A stretch of DNA of 64,000 nt, from the NCBI RefSeq assembly GCF_033807575.1, contig NC_084710.1:19076357-19140356 (forward strand), given 5' to 3'. The position numbers were made by a program, and so were the translations under genes. The notes under the pieces were generated by a model. The model was not told where the DNA came from. It was given only the letters and a program-made list of their open reading frames with translations, and ran no database searches. Source of the stretch: Cydia pomonella. Its lineage: Eukaryota; Arthropoda; Insecta; Lepidoptera; Tortricidae. The number at the start of each line of letters is the position of its first letter. Positions within the stretch are counted from its first letter, which is position 1. Of this stretch, positions 55,801 through 64,000 are shown in pieces.

Positions 55801-58524
55801 GTTTGTTCGAATATGCACTATACCTTCTGAGCTATAAGGTTGAAATTCTATTGCAGACGCACCCGACCCAGACGGCATTTCTCTCGTCCGTGGACTTACA
55901 CACGCAGTGCTCGTACCAGCTCATGATGCCCGAGGCCATCGCCATCGTGTGTGCGCCCAAATACAACGAGTAAGCGTTCTAATATAATGTACCGTAAGTC
56001 AGCAACTGATTTAACCAATAGCTTAGCGGGCTTAATTAGCGAGCGGAAACTTGTCAGCTGCCGCTCCGTTGGTGGTTTGGGATCGACCAAGAAAAAACAC
56101 GAAGAACAAAAAAGTTATTAGGATAGATCGTCAGTTACTGGCCACTCTTTATTTACTGGCCACCTTATACTAAAAATGAATTCTATTCACCTATAAACAG
56201 AATACATTTTTAGTATAAGTTGTCAATAACTGGTCACCCTTTAATAACTAGCCATCTTATACCCTACTAACCCCCGCTACAGGCGGAAATTTGAATAATA
56301 CAATCTTGCCCGGTGTCCGATCTTAGTCGAACTCATCTTAGATAATGGGCCTAACGAGGTTCACTTAGCTCTTATTTGGCATATTTAGCATAAAAACCTG
56401 AACCATTGCATTATTTGTAGGACTGGATTCTTCGCGCTAACTCCCGACCACGGTATGCAGTACATCACGAACTGCCGGCAGCTCGGCTTCCACCCGCACG
56501 CCGAGGACCCGCCGCTCTTCTACGTAAGTTATATTTACCAGCTTTTTACGTAGGTAGGCCGTAGAAATGTTTATAGGACTGCTTTCTATACGATGTTTAT
56601 GCATGATGATTTAATTTAACGGGACTTAATCGCGTATACTTAAGTTTTACCGAAACCATGGTCAGAATGCCGTCCTCAAACGTCGGAGATGATTTGAATA
56701 GTCCGCGGCACGTAAGTGAAATCTACTTCGACCGCTACTGCGCAGGCCAGACCGCAACTTGAGGAAAAACGAAGTGAAGAAAAATGTTAAACCCTTATCT
56801 TATTTATTTAGGTTATAATAAAACAAGTATATATTTAATTTCAGATATATTTTAATAATTTAAATCTACTGCGCGGGTTATAGGGAGCGTGCATGAACTG
56901 TAGGAGGCAGCACAGGAGCCGTCAGATTTTTGGCGCGAGGCGTAAATGTGATGTTTATTGTTCCGATGTAGCCCACAAGATGGCAGAATCTACTATGCAC
57001 AAGAAAACACTTGACGTGTAAATGTGCATGTTTATGGTTCCGATTCAAGCCACAAGATGGCAGACCCTCCAACGCGCACGGTCCCTTTACTTACGTGCCG
57101 CGGATAATACGTGCCAGTTAAAGTTAATAACAAATCTGGGTAAGTTTATTAGTTATCGTGTTCTAGGAGGAATTCCAGACCCAATACCAGGAGGGTACCA
57201 GGTCCAATTTTATGAAGTCTATACATAACGCGATTACAATTTTGCAAGTCTAAACCATCAAAGCCGATCAAATGGCCGCTCATCATTAGCCCAGCAAATG
57301 ACAATCGTAATAATATTCCCGGTTTAATGCTAAACTATTGTTTTTTTAGACTTAGAAGAGAGCTTATTTAGACGACCGGTTTGGCCTAGTGGGTGGTGAC
57401 CCTGCCTACGAAGCTGATGGTCCCGGGTTCAAATCCTGGTAAGGGCATTTATTCGTGTGATGAGCATGGATATTTGTTCCTGAGTCATGAGTGTTTTCTA
57501 TGTATTTAAGTATTTATAAATATTTATATATTATATATATCGTTGTCTAAGTACCCTCAACACAAGCCTTATTGAGCTTACTGTGGGACTTAGTCAATTT
57601 GTGTAATAATGTCCTATAATATTTATTTATTTATTATAACTTGTACTTTGATAAAATGGAGAGATCTAATTTGTTTTAAATATACTTTTGGCAACACAAT
57701 AACTAAACAACTGCTAAGTATTATATATGCAAAATTTTTCGTCATTTGACGATTCACCCTAACGATATTATACACCGTGTTTTTTTGATTTGCGTTAATT
57801 TCGAGGGTGCATTCCTGAGCTTAAATTAAGTAACTTTCTCAAAGACACCGATATTCTAATTAACTCCATTTCGGAGATAATCAATCATTAATTTTTATCT
57901 TATAAGGCCCTTACGAGCGTGTACACTTACCTTAGGGCCTGTTTACTTATTGATTAGTGTTTAGTACGAGTTCATACATTTGCTACTAAACGTAAGTACT
58001 ATCTCGGACGACCGACGTTCGAAATGACATTGATATGTCACAGTTTTCAATTGTTTGGTTGAGTTAAATGTAATGCCCGTGTTACAACAACGCTATATGC
58101 AACATTTAGTTACTTTTTATAAAAATAAAAGTAGTAAAAAAAACATTTTTTTTTTTTTATAATTAACTATGCCATTTAGTTTCCTTAAACGTACTTACCG
58201 ATACCCCGAAGTTAACGAAATTGAATAAAAACACGGTGTATATAAATCGTGTCATCCACGATGACGCGCAGATTTGACAAATCTAACCTTTATTAACATG
58301 ACAATACAAGTCAAGGCATGCGTCTTCGTGAATGACACGATATATATCATCTTATCTTATCGTGTTTTGTTTTTGAGAAGTGGTGAAATTCCGCATAATT
58401 TCTTCCGTACATTACTAAATTATGCTACGTTTACAAGCTTTCATTTGTAACTATATTTCAGACGGTCGACCACATTCGCATAGACCAATCGGCGTCCGTC
58501 GAGATGGTGGATCTTCGGAGATGA
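49812..58524 (+). CDS. STAMBP: AMSH/STAM-binding protein-type JAMM deubiquitinase (403 aa, 9 exons)
   Basis: Exons 49812-49939, 51360-51627, 52184-52300, 52879-53012, 53654-53801, 54542-54679, 55857-55969, 56421-56523, 58462-58524. All junctions keep frame, with GT-AG ends (the GTTTGA donor of exon 2 is weak). It removes Lys63-linked ubiquitin from endosomal cargo next to ESCRT-0 STAM (known for AMSH). Residues about 8-125: USP8/AMSH dimerisation (MIT-like) helical domain. About 130-170: charged coil. 172-225: Pro-rich linker. 227-403: MPN+ domain. JAMM residues are E256, H311, H313, S321 and D324, and the second zinc site is H326, C367, H373, H375. Each differs from the human position by a constant 24 (23 after a one-residue insertion). 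Ends MVDLRR, like the family's VLDLR. Length fits human 424. Soluble, no membrane segment. Confidence 0.93.
49940..51359 (+). other. AMSH intron 1
   Basis: GTAAGT donor, TCATTTTAG acceptor. It contains a 24-nt A run (about 50347-50366), short chance frames, and the 50-bp palindrome at 51216-51265. No second gene is seen. Confidence 0.8.
51216..51265. repeat. 50-bp near-perfect palindrome in AMSH intron 1
   Basis: TAGTGGTTTCTATCTTGTTG and its inverse meet with almost no spacer (24-bp arms), 95 bp before exon 2. It has no transposon features such as a target duplication, so it could be a templated mutation or an assembly artefact. Confidence 0.8.
51628..52183 (+). other. AMSH intron 2
   Basis: GTTTGA donor, TTGTTTTAG acceptor. 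AT-rich. Two near-identical stretches around AAATGGCATG / CCATACCATTTTTATG suggest a small inverted repeat (51970-52060). Confidence 0.6.
52301..52878 (+). other. AMSH intron 3
   Basis: GTATGT donor, TTTGCCCAG acceptor. 52685-52770 (AACACGCGCTACGCG.. to GTAGCGAAAAGCGC) resembles, inverted, 59945-60020, a dispersed repeat. Confidence 0.6.
53093..53207. mobile_element. MITE family M3, partial copy in AMSH intron 4
   Basis: Lacks the left arm of the complete copy at 25908-26072. It keeps GACAGGTTATTCGT, GTCGTCCTTATGGCAAGCG and the right end GGGCCGCGGTCACATGTAG. Confidence 0.75.
53985..54290 (+). repeat. Dispersed repeat family R5, copy 1 (AMSH intron 5)
   Basis: Blocks AAGCTTTTATCGCTGACTGTAC, CAATTAGGTTGCGTTGTTTT, AGAGTTCCTACTGGCC, CTCCTGTCTCCGTCATTAGAT and GCAAATTTTCAGCTTCATCGG recur in the same order at 54838-55235 and inverted at 62325-62612. 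Confidence 0.75.
54838..55235 (+). repeat. Dispersed repeat family R5, copy 2 with nested MITE (AMSH intron 6)
   Basis: Same block order as 53985-54290. An insertion at 54889-55011 has inverted ends TATACTTGGCGCAAAAGTGG and TTTTGCGGCAAGTATA, a small MITE. A LINE fragment follows directly. Confidence 0.75.
55240..55700 (-). pseudogene. LINE 3' end (RT C-terminus) in AMSH intron 6
   Basis: Minus frame reads HPEYFTKRSCKENIRSQYKY, then MVLPRTSTSIYKKSTFISAI and NHLPNEIKSLEG..FKRCLKNFLIDKVFYNLKEF, the conserved C-terminal end of Jockey/CR1-like RT. It stops at about 55397, then a short 3' part with AATAAATATTTC and a TTTCTGA tandem tail at 55240-55260. 5' truncated near 55700. Confidence 0.75.
56138..56270. 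repeat. Repeat family R4 inverted-repeat unit in AMSH intron 7
   Basis: ACTGGCCACCTTATACTAAAAATG faces CATTTTTAGTATAAGTTG..ACTGGTCACC, with extra CTGGCCAC/ACTAGCCATC units outside. Related to 13290-13560. Confidence 0.65.
57371..57640 (+). mobile_element. SINE family S1, copy 4, fullest copy (AMSH intron 8)
   Basis: Head GACGACCGGTTTGGCCTAGTG, B box GGTTCAAATCC, the body through AGTACCCTCAACACAAGCC and TGTGGGACTTAGTCAATTTG, and an ATTTATTTATTTATTA tail. Used here as the reference for the other three copies. Confidence 0.88.
57773..58238 (-). mobile_element. MITE family M1, copy 2 (AMSH intron 8)
   Basis: Inverse of 18360-18834 over its full length, with TA flanks, differing mainly by small indels. 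No transposase. Confidence 0.82.
58247..58341. mobile_element. 95-bp MITE family M6, copy 1 (AMSH intron 8)
   Basis: Ends TCGTGTCATCCACGATGACG and CGTCTTCGTGAATGACACGA. Near-identical to 63741-63836. It lies about 8 bp from the end of the M1 copy and about 120 bp before AMSH exon 9. Confidence 0.8.
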
Positions 58525-58651
58525 GCGCACTGATATTTAGCTTTATGTACCTGTCTAACAAGCACCCAGGTTGCGAACTATCCCGTCATCACAATGACAT
58601 TTCCTACCCAGTTCCGGGTCTATAAGTTACGTCACTGTCACCGTTGTGTAA
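58525..58651 (+). other. 3' untranslated region of AMSH (start)
   Basis: Follows the TGA at 58522-58524. No AATAAA was found close by; the next candidate words lie inside repeats, so the 3' end is not located. Confidence 0.35.
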
Positions 58652-58922
58652 TAGGGGCTATGGAAGGCGGAGGTAAGGAATATAATCTCCATAGGCAGAA
58701 CTGTTGCAAAAGTGTCCAGCTGTCAGCTATAAATAATAGTTCCAAATCTCTCCAGAGTAGCGCTAGTGTAGCTACGAACGTAGGTGTTATTGACTGAGTG
58801 AAGTGCGCTGTCTGTGATTGGTTTTTTTTTATCAAATATTTTAGGTATTGTAGAGCCACCTATTTAAGGTTTTTTGGTAAATGGAGATTGTATTCCTTAC
58901 CTCTACCTTCCATAATAGGGGC
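58652..58922. repeat. Inverted-repeat element with GGAGGTAAGGAATA ends
   Basis: TATGGAAGGCGGAGGTAAGG..AATCTCCAT at the left (58660-58695) and ATGGAGATTG..CCTTACCTCTACCTTCCATA at the right (58880-58915). No coding. Confidence 0.6.
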
Positions 58923-58987
58923 CTAGTCAAGAAGACAAACTGTTGTCGATAAATGCCAATCGCAGAGTACAGTATCACCATAGAGAA

Positions 58988-59621
58988 ATAAGTAAGCATA
59001 GAGTGCTCACTCCATACATCAGTTTTCGTACCAAAACACTTTATTATTTTCGTAGTCAACATCTAGCGTCAAGTAGCGGATTTATCATTACCGCTACTTG
59101 ACACTAGATGTCTTGAGTGTCGCGACTGACGAAAAGTGTATTGCTCAGATATTTACAACTAATATTACAAGCAGAAGGAGTTAAAAATAGAGTTCCGGTT
59201 AATCTAATTTTAATATTAGCTAAAAAAATGTTGAGCTTTAGACTTTTCATTAGAAGCGACATCTATTGTCAAGTAGCAGTAGATGTCCACTACGAAAATA
59301 ATAAGCGTTGTGTCACAGAATAAATAATAGTACTACCGTACAGAAAGGAAACTTCCTACAAAGCCGAAGTTTGACAGCCGCATTCAGGGCCGAATCATGT
59401 TGTCCCTTTCTAATGTATGGAACTATCCCTTTCGGCATTTTAGGGTTGTCAAAATTCATGTAATTATCTGTGGTTTTGCACGCAAAGGAACGTCAAGTTG
59501 TGCCAACCCTAATAATTGCTCGGAGCAATGCTGAGCCGGACGGAGCCGAGAAAGCCCGAACGCTCTAGTTTCCTCCCCCTGGTTTTGAATGTATGGAGTG
59601 AGCGCTCTATGCTTACTTATT
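58988..59621. mobile_element. Inverted-repeat element carrying a hairpin and a family R2 repeat
   Basis: AATAAGTAAGCATAGAGTGC at 58988 is mirrored by CGCTCTATGCTTACTTATT ending at 59621. Inside are a hairpin (CATCTAGCGTCAAGTAGCGG / CCGCTACTTGACACTAGATG, 59059-59110) and the R2 copy at 59315-59575. The nesting order is unclear. Confidence 0.6.
59315..59575 (+). repeat. Dispersed repeat family R2, copy 2
   Basis: See 7262-7500: same order of blocks, here with GTACTACCGTACAGAAAGG, TTGTCCCTTTC, TCGGCATTTTAGGGTTGTC and GCCAACCCTAATAATTGCTC. Confidence 0.75.
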
Positions 59622-60227
59622 TTGCTAATTACATAACTTTTACACATTAAGTTGCGAGTCTATAAACGAGTCTCTCACTTGGCTAGTATGCACACTATTT
59701 AATCTCAAAACGATTTCGAAAGAGACCGACGTCGGTGAGAATGGTTATGTGCAAATGCGAGTAGGTACAGTAATGTTGGTAAAAAATTTCCTTCGAATCC
59801 TGTTTTTTTTAGAGTCGAATCGGTTAAGTTAAAGTCAGATATTTTAAACCCATTTGACTCTCCTTTAGAAACTTGAGTCCTTTCTTGAGTCTTTTCTTTA
59901 TTTAAAATACTCACAGCCAGCGACCCGACCGGGTTCTCTATTCGTAGGCGCTTTTCGCTACAAAGAGAATAAACAACGTAATCGGCTACACTCGTAGCGC
60001 GTAGTGCACACTGACAGCGAATGCGTTAAGAGGATAAGACATTATCTTTAAAAACGATTGCGCTCTACAAAAAATTACTGACGTCTAATAAGATTCTGTA
60101 CTCTTTTAACCCTTTGACCGCCAAAGACGTCAATTGACGCGCGGCTACATACCAATATCAGCCTTCGAGCATTACGACAAGGTTCACAATGACGTGCCGC
60201 ATATGATTGACGTAAGTTTTAAAAGGG
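59622..60227. other. Gene-free DNA
   Basis: 59945-60020 shares GCGCTTTTCGCTAC and TCGTAGCGCGTAG with AMSH intron 3 (inverted). Nothing else is recognised. Confidence 0.35.
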
Positions 60228-60665
60228 TTATAGTCGTTCGATTTGTAGCTGGCCCCGTGCGGCTAATCCTTTGTCTATTGTTAAGTATAACCGCACGTGC
60301 CACTACCTGCAAAAAATGGTCGGATCACTTTAACCGGTTATTGAATTACAACTCTTATGGAAATTGCAGTAAGATTTAAAATGAACAAATGGAAAAATAA
60401 TTTGCTATTTCTTCGGTGGTCCCTCTACGGTTACTGGGTGCCGGCGAGTCGAACGCTACAGAACTTGTTTAAAATGTGTGCTCTAGATGCGGAACAAAGC
60501 GTTATCAGAGAACGCACCTACTGGTTTTTTGAGCGTTGGACTAACCCGCGCTCAGGTGCCAATTAGAATTATACGACCCTTTTTTTGCAGCTAGTGCGGT
60601 TTTACTCAATAATAGACAAAGGATTAGCCGCTCGGGGCCAGCTACAAATCGAACGACTATACGCA
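60228..60665. mobile_element. Inverted-repeat element (about 438 bp), TAGTCGTTCGATTTGTAGCT ends
   Basis: The arms of about 65 bp continue through GGCTAATCCTTTGTCTATTG on both sides. Short frames inside are accounted for by the arms. Confidence 0.7.
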
Positions 60666-61464
60666 AATAGTAACCGAAATAAAACCGAGTTGACTTCTTC
60701 AAATTTAGACTTGAAATATGGATTTTTACCAACGTATACCTGTTTTATAAATGAATAAATAGTATTTTATACAATCGTGATATAATAGAGAGCTTTTCAG
60801 TCGAGTACCGTGTTTAGGCAAGGAAGCTTGCTGAGCTGCCTAAGTAAGGTACGAGATTGAAAAGCTTGATTGTATATGAATACTTTTTCTACGAGTCATC
60901 TAAAATAATACTTTTTTTACTGTAAAACCTAAATAATTAATGAAAGTTCTCAGTTAACAAAAATGTAGTACAAAAAACATAAACGCGCAATTATTGTCGC
61001 CCGTTTATGTCTTTTCTATGGGAGGGCGGCGGCACGTGATTAGTCAAACTATTTATAGTTGACTACAGCGTATCGAAATGAATATTATAGTTGTGTTGGG
61101 AGCCGATACATGAAAAGTACGAAATTATAGTTTGGTAAACGATTACAGTCGACGAGTAGAAAATATACCTTATGATTGAATCCACGCGTGCTTCCTTTTG
61201 CACTTTAGTTAAGTGTCATATTAGAAGTGTCCATAGGTTTTGATCTGCATTTCTTATTTGCAATGCAATATTTAATTAAAACTACAGGATATTTTTTCAA
61301 CTCTTAGCCATATTTTGCGGGGTGACTGTGTATGAACTATCACTATGGGACCAACCCCTAATTCGAAAATATATCAACATCTGATAAGCTGAAACGAAAA
61401 AAACTTGAAATTTTATGTTGGGTCCCATAGTAGAAGTGTTTAGTAGCAGAATGATCTACTTATA
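60666..61464. repeat. Mostly gene-free; small palindromic repeat at 60790-60868
   Basis: GAGCTTTTCAGTCGAGTACCG and TACGAGATTGAAAAGCTTG flank GTTTAGGCAAGGAAGCTTGC..GCTGCCTAAG, a short inverted element. The rest is unassigned. Confidence 0.5.
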
Positions 61465-62138
61465 CACGGTGTAACACGAGCAACCCGAAAGATTTTAACC
61501 TCGCACTTCTGAAGCCAAAAGAAGAAAAAAAATCATCAAATGTTATGGTAAACCTGGCGAATTTTATACTTTTTTTTCGTGAAATCTAGTTTTTGCAAAG
61601 TGTTATTTGTCACTTTTTGACATCTATCAATGAGTATATTTAGACTGCAACTCATACCATCAAAAAAGCGTTTTGCACTAAGTAACAATAAAATGTTTTT
61701 TTATTGGTATTATAAGCGGTGGTGGCCGAGTGGATATGACGTTTGACTTTCAATCCGGAGGTCGCGGGTTCAAATCCTGGCTCGTTGGTATGAGTTTTTC
61801 GGGACTTATGTACGAAATGTCATTTGATATTTACCACCAGCTTTTCGGTGAAGGAAAACATCGTAAGGAAACCTGCATACATGTGCGAAGAAATTCAAAG
61901 GTGTATGTGAAGTCCCCAGTCTGCATTGGGCTAGCGTGTGGACTATAGCCCGAGCCCTCTCGCGTATGAGAGGAGGCCTGTGCCCAGCAGTGGGCCGTAT
62001 ATAGGCTGATTTAATTTTATTATTATTGGTATTAACTTTGAAACTAGGTGAAATCCAGAAAAGTTTATATGACATTTAAGTCTTTAAATGTGATCAGGAA
62101 TACACTGTTAAAATCTTTCTGGTTCCCCGTTTTACACC
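61465..62138. mobile_element. MITE family M2, diverged copy carrying a SINE
   Basis: Left CACGGTGTAACACGAGCAACC and GAAAGATTTTAACCTCGCA; right TGTTAAAATCTTTCTGGTTCC..TTTACACC. Same subterminal layout as 22780-23256 (GATTTTAACCTCGCA, A-rich runs). Confidence 0.6.
61713..62023 (+). mobile_element. tRNA-derived SINE family S3 with 10-bp target duplication
   Basis: Flanked by ATTGGTATTA at 61703-61712 and 62024-62033. tRNA-like head (GTGGCCGAGTGGATATGACG, B box GGTTCAAATCC). The body has TTCGGTGAAGGAAAACATCG, CCAGTCTGCATTGGGC and CAGCAGTGGGCCGTATATAGG, then an ATTTTATTATT tail. This body is characteristic of a very common lepidopteran SINE. Inserted in the M2 copy. Confidence 0.88.
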
Positions 62139-62324
62139 TTGCATAATATGGCTGAAGGTTCAAAAGGAAACCCTGTAGGTAAAATGTTCTTACGTCGCTA
62201 CCTCGTAAATACTGTTCTATTTCGATTATACGCAAACTCAAAAGCCTTCAATTTATGCCAGCAGTTAGCTTGAATGAGGCATTTACACACTGACTCCGTG
62301 ATGGGCATTTTCATTACAAGCTTT

Positions 62325-62612
62325 TATGTATGTATGTATGGTGGGGTCAAATCTTGCAAGCTAATTTAGACCCACTTCCCATCATCCGATTGGGCTTCAA
62401 ACTTCACATACATATGTAAGTTGGGTGAAAATGCAATATTATGGTACAATAAAGTATAAAATATGGGTGCACAAGAGGTGGCCATAGGAACTCTGTGATA
62501 AAACAACGCAAAAACCTAATTGTGTTTGGTTTAGTAAAAATGTCGCAATGAGTATTAGTTGCCTATTCAAAGAAAAGTACGGTTAGCGATAAAAGCTTGA
62601 TGATGAAATGAT
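62325..62612 (-). repeat. Dispersed repeat family R5, copy 3
   Basis: Inverse of the AMSH intron copies: CCACTTCCCATCATCCGATT, GTAAGTTGGGTGAAAATGC, GGCCATAGGAACTCTGTG, AAAACAACGCAAAAACCTAATT, GTACGGTTAGCGATAAAAGC. Confidence 0.75.
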
Positions 62613-62755
62613 TTTTTTGACAATATCTTAAATGTGACTATAATTGTTATTTTTATCAATTTAAATGTTACATTATGAAATTGAAATGTATGTGCAATGA
62701 CAGAATAGAAACAGACTACAATCTACATTCTATTTCTAAGGTCTTTAAGGAATTA

Positions 62756-62882
62756 GGGTGTTACCAGTCCATCGATGGCATCGACGTCGACATAGACAGT
62801 CGACGTCGAGCGATAGTTTTTACTTAGACAAATCGATCGATCGATCGATGCCATCGATCGATTGGTGTGCAACACCCTTAGT
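62756..62882. mobile_element. Short MITE rich in ATCGAT palindromes
   Basis: AGGGTGTTACCAGTCCATCG at the left faces CGATTGGTGTGCAACACCCT at the right. The core is almost wholly made of overlapping ATCGAT and GTCGAC words, so the single strand could fold in many ways. Confidence 0.65.
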
Positions 62883-63129
62883 CAGTATTTATTGTGTAAT
62901 CAGAGGTTTAGCCTGAAGACTGAAGCTTATACTAGAAATGAAATAGTGAGATGTATTTGTGAGGATATTTGCTATACTTCGTTTTTTTAGCATTAGAAAA
63001 AGACGATTTTGACGTGTCCCTTTATTGAAAAACAACTAAAAAATAAGTCACAGAAAATATGTAACAATTATATAGCATATTATTATATGTTCATTTACAT
63101 CCTTTTGATTTCGTAAGTAATAGTAACTA
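62883..63129. other. Gene-free DNA
   Basis: Nothing recognised. Confidence 0.3.
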
Positions 63130-63432
63130 CATTTTTTTTACGTTTGGGTTCCGTACCCAAAGAATAATAACGGGCCATATTACTAAGACTCCCACTGTCT
63201 GTCTGTCTGTCTGTCATCAGGCTGAATCTCATATACCGTGATAGCTAGACAGTTGAGATTTCACAGATGATGTATTTCGGTTGTTGCTATAATAACAAAT
63301 ACTAAAAACAGAATAAAATAAATATTTTAGTAGGGCGCCCATACAACAAAAGTGATTTTTTTTGCCGATTTTTCCGTAATGGGACGGAACCCTTCGTGCG
63401 TGAGTCCGACTCGCACTTGGCTGGTTTTTTAT
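63130..63432 (-). repeat. Dispersed repeat family R3, complete inverted copy
   Basis: Reading from the minus strand it begins AACCAGCCAAGTGCGAGTCGG and ends with tetranucleotide GACAGACAGACAGAC and GGGTACGGAACCC. A compact 300-bp version without the homopolymer region seen at 8440 and 34020. Confidence 0.75.
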
Positions 63433-63740
63433 TTTAATAAATGATGTAGTTATTTCTAATGCTAAAAAGCGAGATATAGAAAAGATAAATATTAAATTAA
63501 ATAATATCCATATTTATAATAGGTATTCGCTAAACACGATGCTATCTAATGTTGGGAGGCTAAGTTATAAAAATATCCATAGTTTTTCAGAAAGGGTTTT
63601 TAACTTATTTACGAAAGTAGGTCTTATTGTGATACGTAAAAGGTCGAGTTTAGAAGTGTTTTCACATAAATTAGTAATTCGCAGAATCTTTAAAATTACA
63701 ATCATTTGAGAAAGCGAACTTTGAGCTGAATTAGATATAG
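63433..63740. other. Gene-free DNA
   Basis: A plus-strand frame near 63560-63700 (YKNIHSFSERVFNLF) has LINE-like composition but no motif; not called. Confidence 0.3.
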
Positions 63741-63836
63741 TTCGTGTCATTCACGATGACGCGCAGATTTGTCAAATCTAACCTTTAATCACATGACAAT
63801 ACGAGTCAAGGCACGCGTCTTCGTGAATGACACGAT
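63741..63836. mobile_element. 95-bp MITE family M6, copy 2
   Basis: TCGTGTCATTCACGATGACG to CGTGAATGACACGA; same core (CAGATTTG..CAAATCTAACC, ACATGACAATACGAGTCAAGG) as 58247-58341. Confidence 0.8.
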
Positions 63837-64000
63837 CTATTAAGGTTGATTTTGGATTATCTTGTTACATTACAAAAGTGTATCTCGAATAACTAAAAAA
63901 ACTCGTTATTTTAATAAATGTTGCATTTTTTGTTAATCGCACTGAGTGTTAACTATTGTTATTTAATTATTAATTTCTCACTAAGTATATTGCTTTATGC

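Noticed and set aside
58594..59062. Short frames of 67-73 codons downstream of AMSH
   Set aside because: They coincide with inverted-repeat arms and have no recognisable domain.

Overview
The window is AT-rich animal nuclear DNA, almost certainly from a lepidopteran insect. The evidence is an R1-clade non-LTR retrotransposon, tRNA-derived SINEs with perfect B boxes, many short inverted-repeat (MITE) families in several copies, and genes with GT-AG introns. No bacterial gene organisation, tRNA gene, rRNA gene or CRISPR array is present.

Layout. 1-5.0 kb: a minus-strand R1-clade retrotransposon cut by the left edge. Its endonuclease/RT frame is open, but its gag-like ORF1 is broken by two in-frame stops. 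5-27 kb: gene-poor, repeat-rich DNA. It holds a hAT-ended unit (8-bp target duplication) enclosing an intact 618-codon RT frame, several MITEs and SINEs, and one well-defined minus-strand exon (22411-22468) that starts a signal-peptide-like sequence whose remaining exons were not found. 27.3-46 kb: a plus-strand cluster of cysteine-rich protein genes. Three (27279-28388, 32588-33508, 36645-39761) are single-exon paralogues built from one repeated module (CxxC followed by a charged helix), sharing an N-terminal block and a CSCC block. The fourth (41367-45978, best modelled as three exons) is different in sequence but also Cys-rich and, like the third, ends in a hydrophobic segment. Between the first two paralogues lies a decayed LINE broken by nested insertions. 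46-49.8 kb: composite inverted-repeat elements with tRNA-like cores, a 600-bp MITE, an RTE-like fragment and a SINE-like repeat. 49.8-58.5 kb: a complete nine-exon plus-strand gene for a 403-residue AMSH/STAMBP-type K63-specific JAMM deubiquitinase, with all zinc ligands present. Its introns carry SINE, MITE and LINE fragments. 58.5-64 kb: only repeats.

How the genes relate. AMSH is a conserved housekeeping endosomal enzyme. The cysteine-rich cluster looks like a lineage-specific tandem family that has diverged in protein sequence while two members keep a near-identical upstream block of about 26 bp. This cluster is the best candidate here for an undescribed system. Its function cannot be read from sequence. 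A structural role (sperm tail, chorion or a similar cross-linked assembly) is only a guess from the Cys-rich coiled-coil composition and low-complexity repeats.
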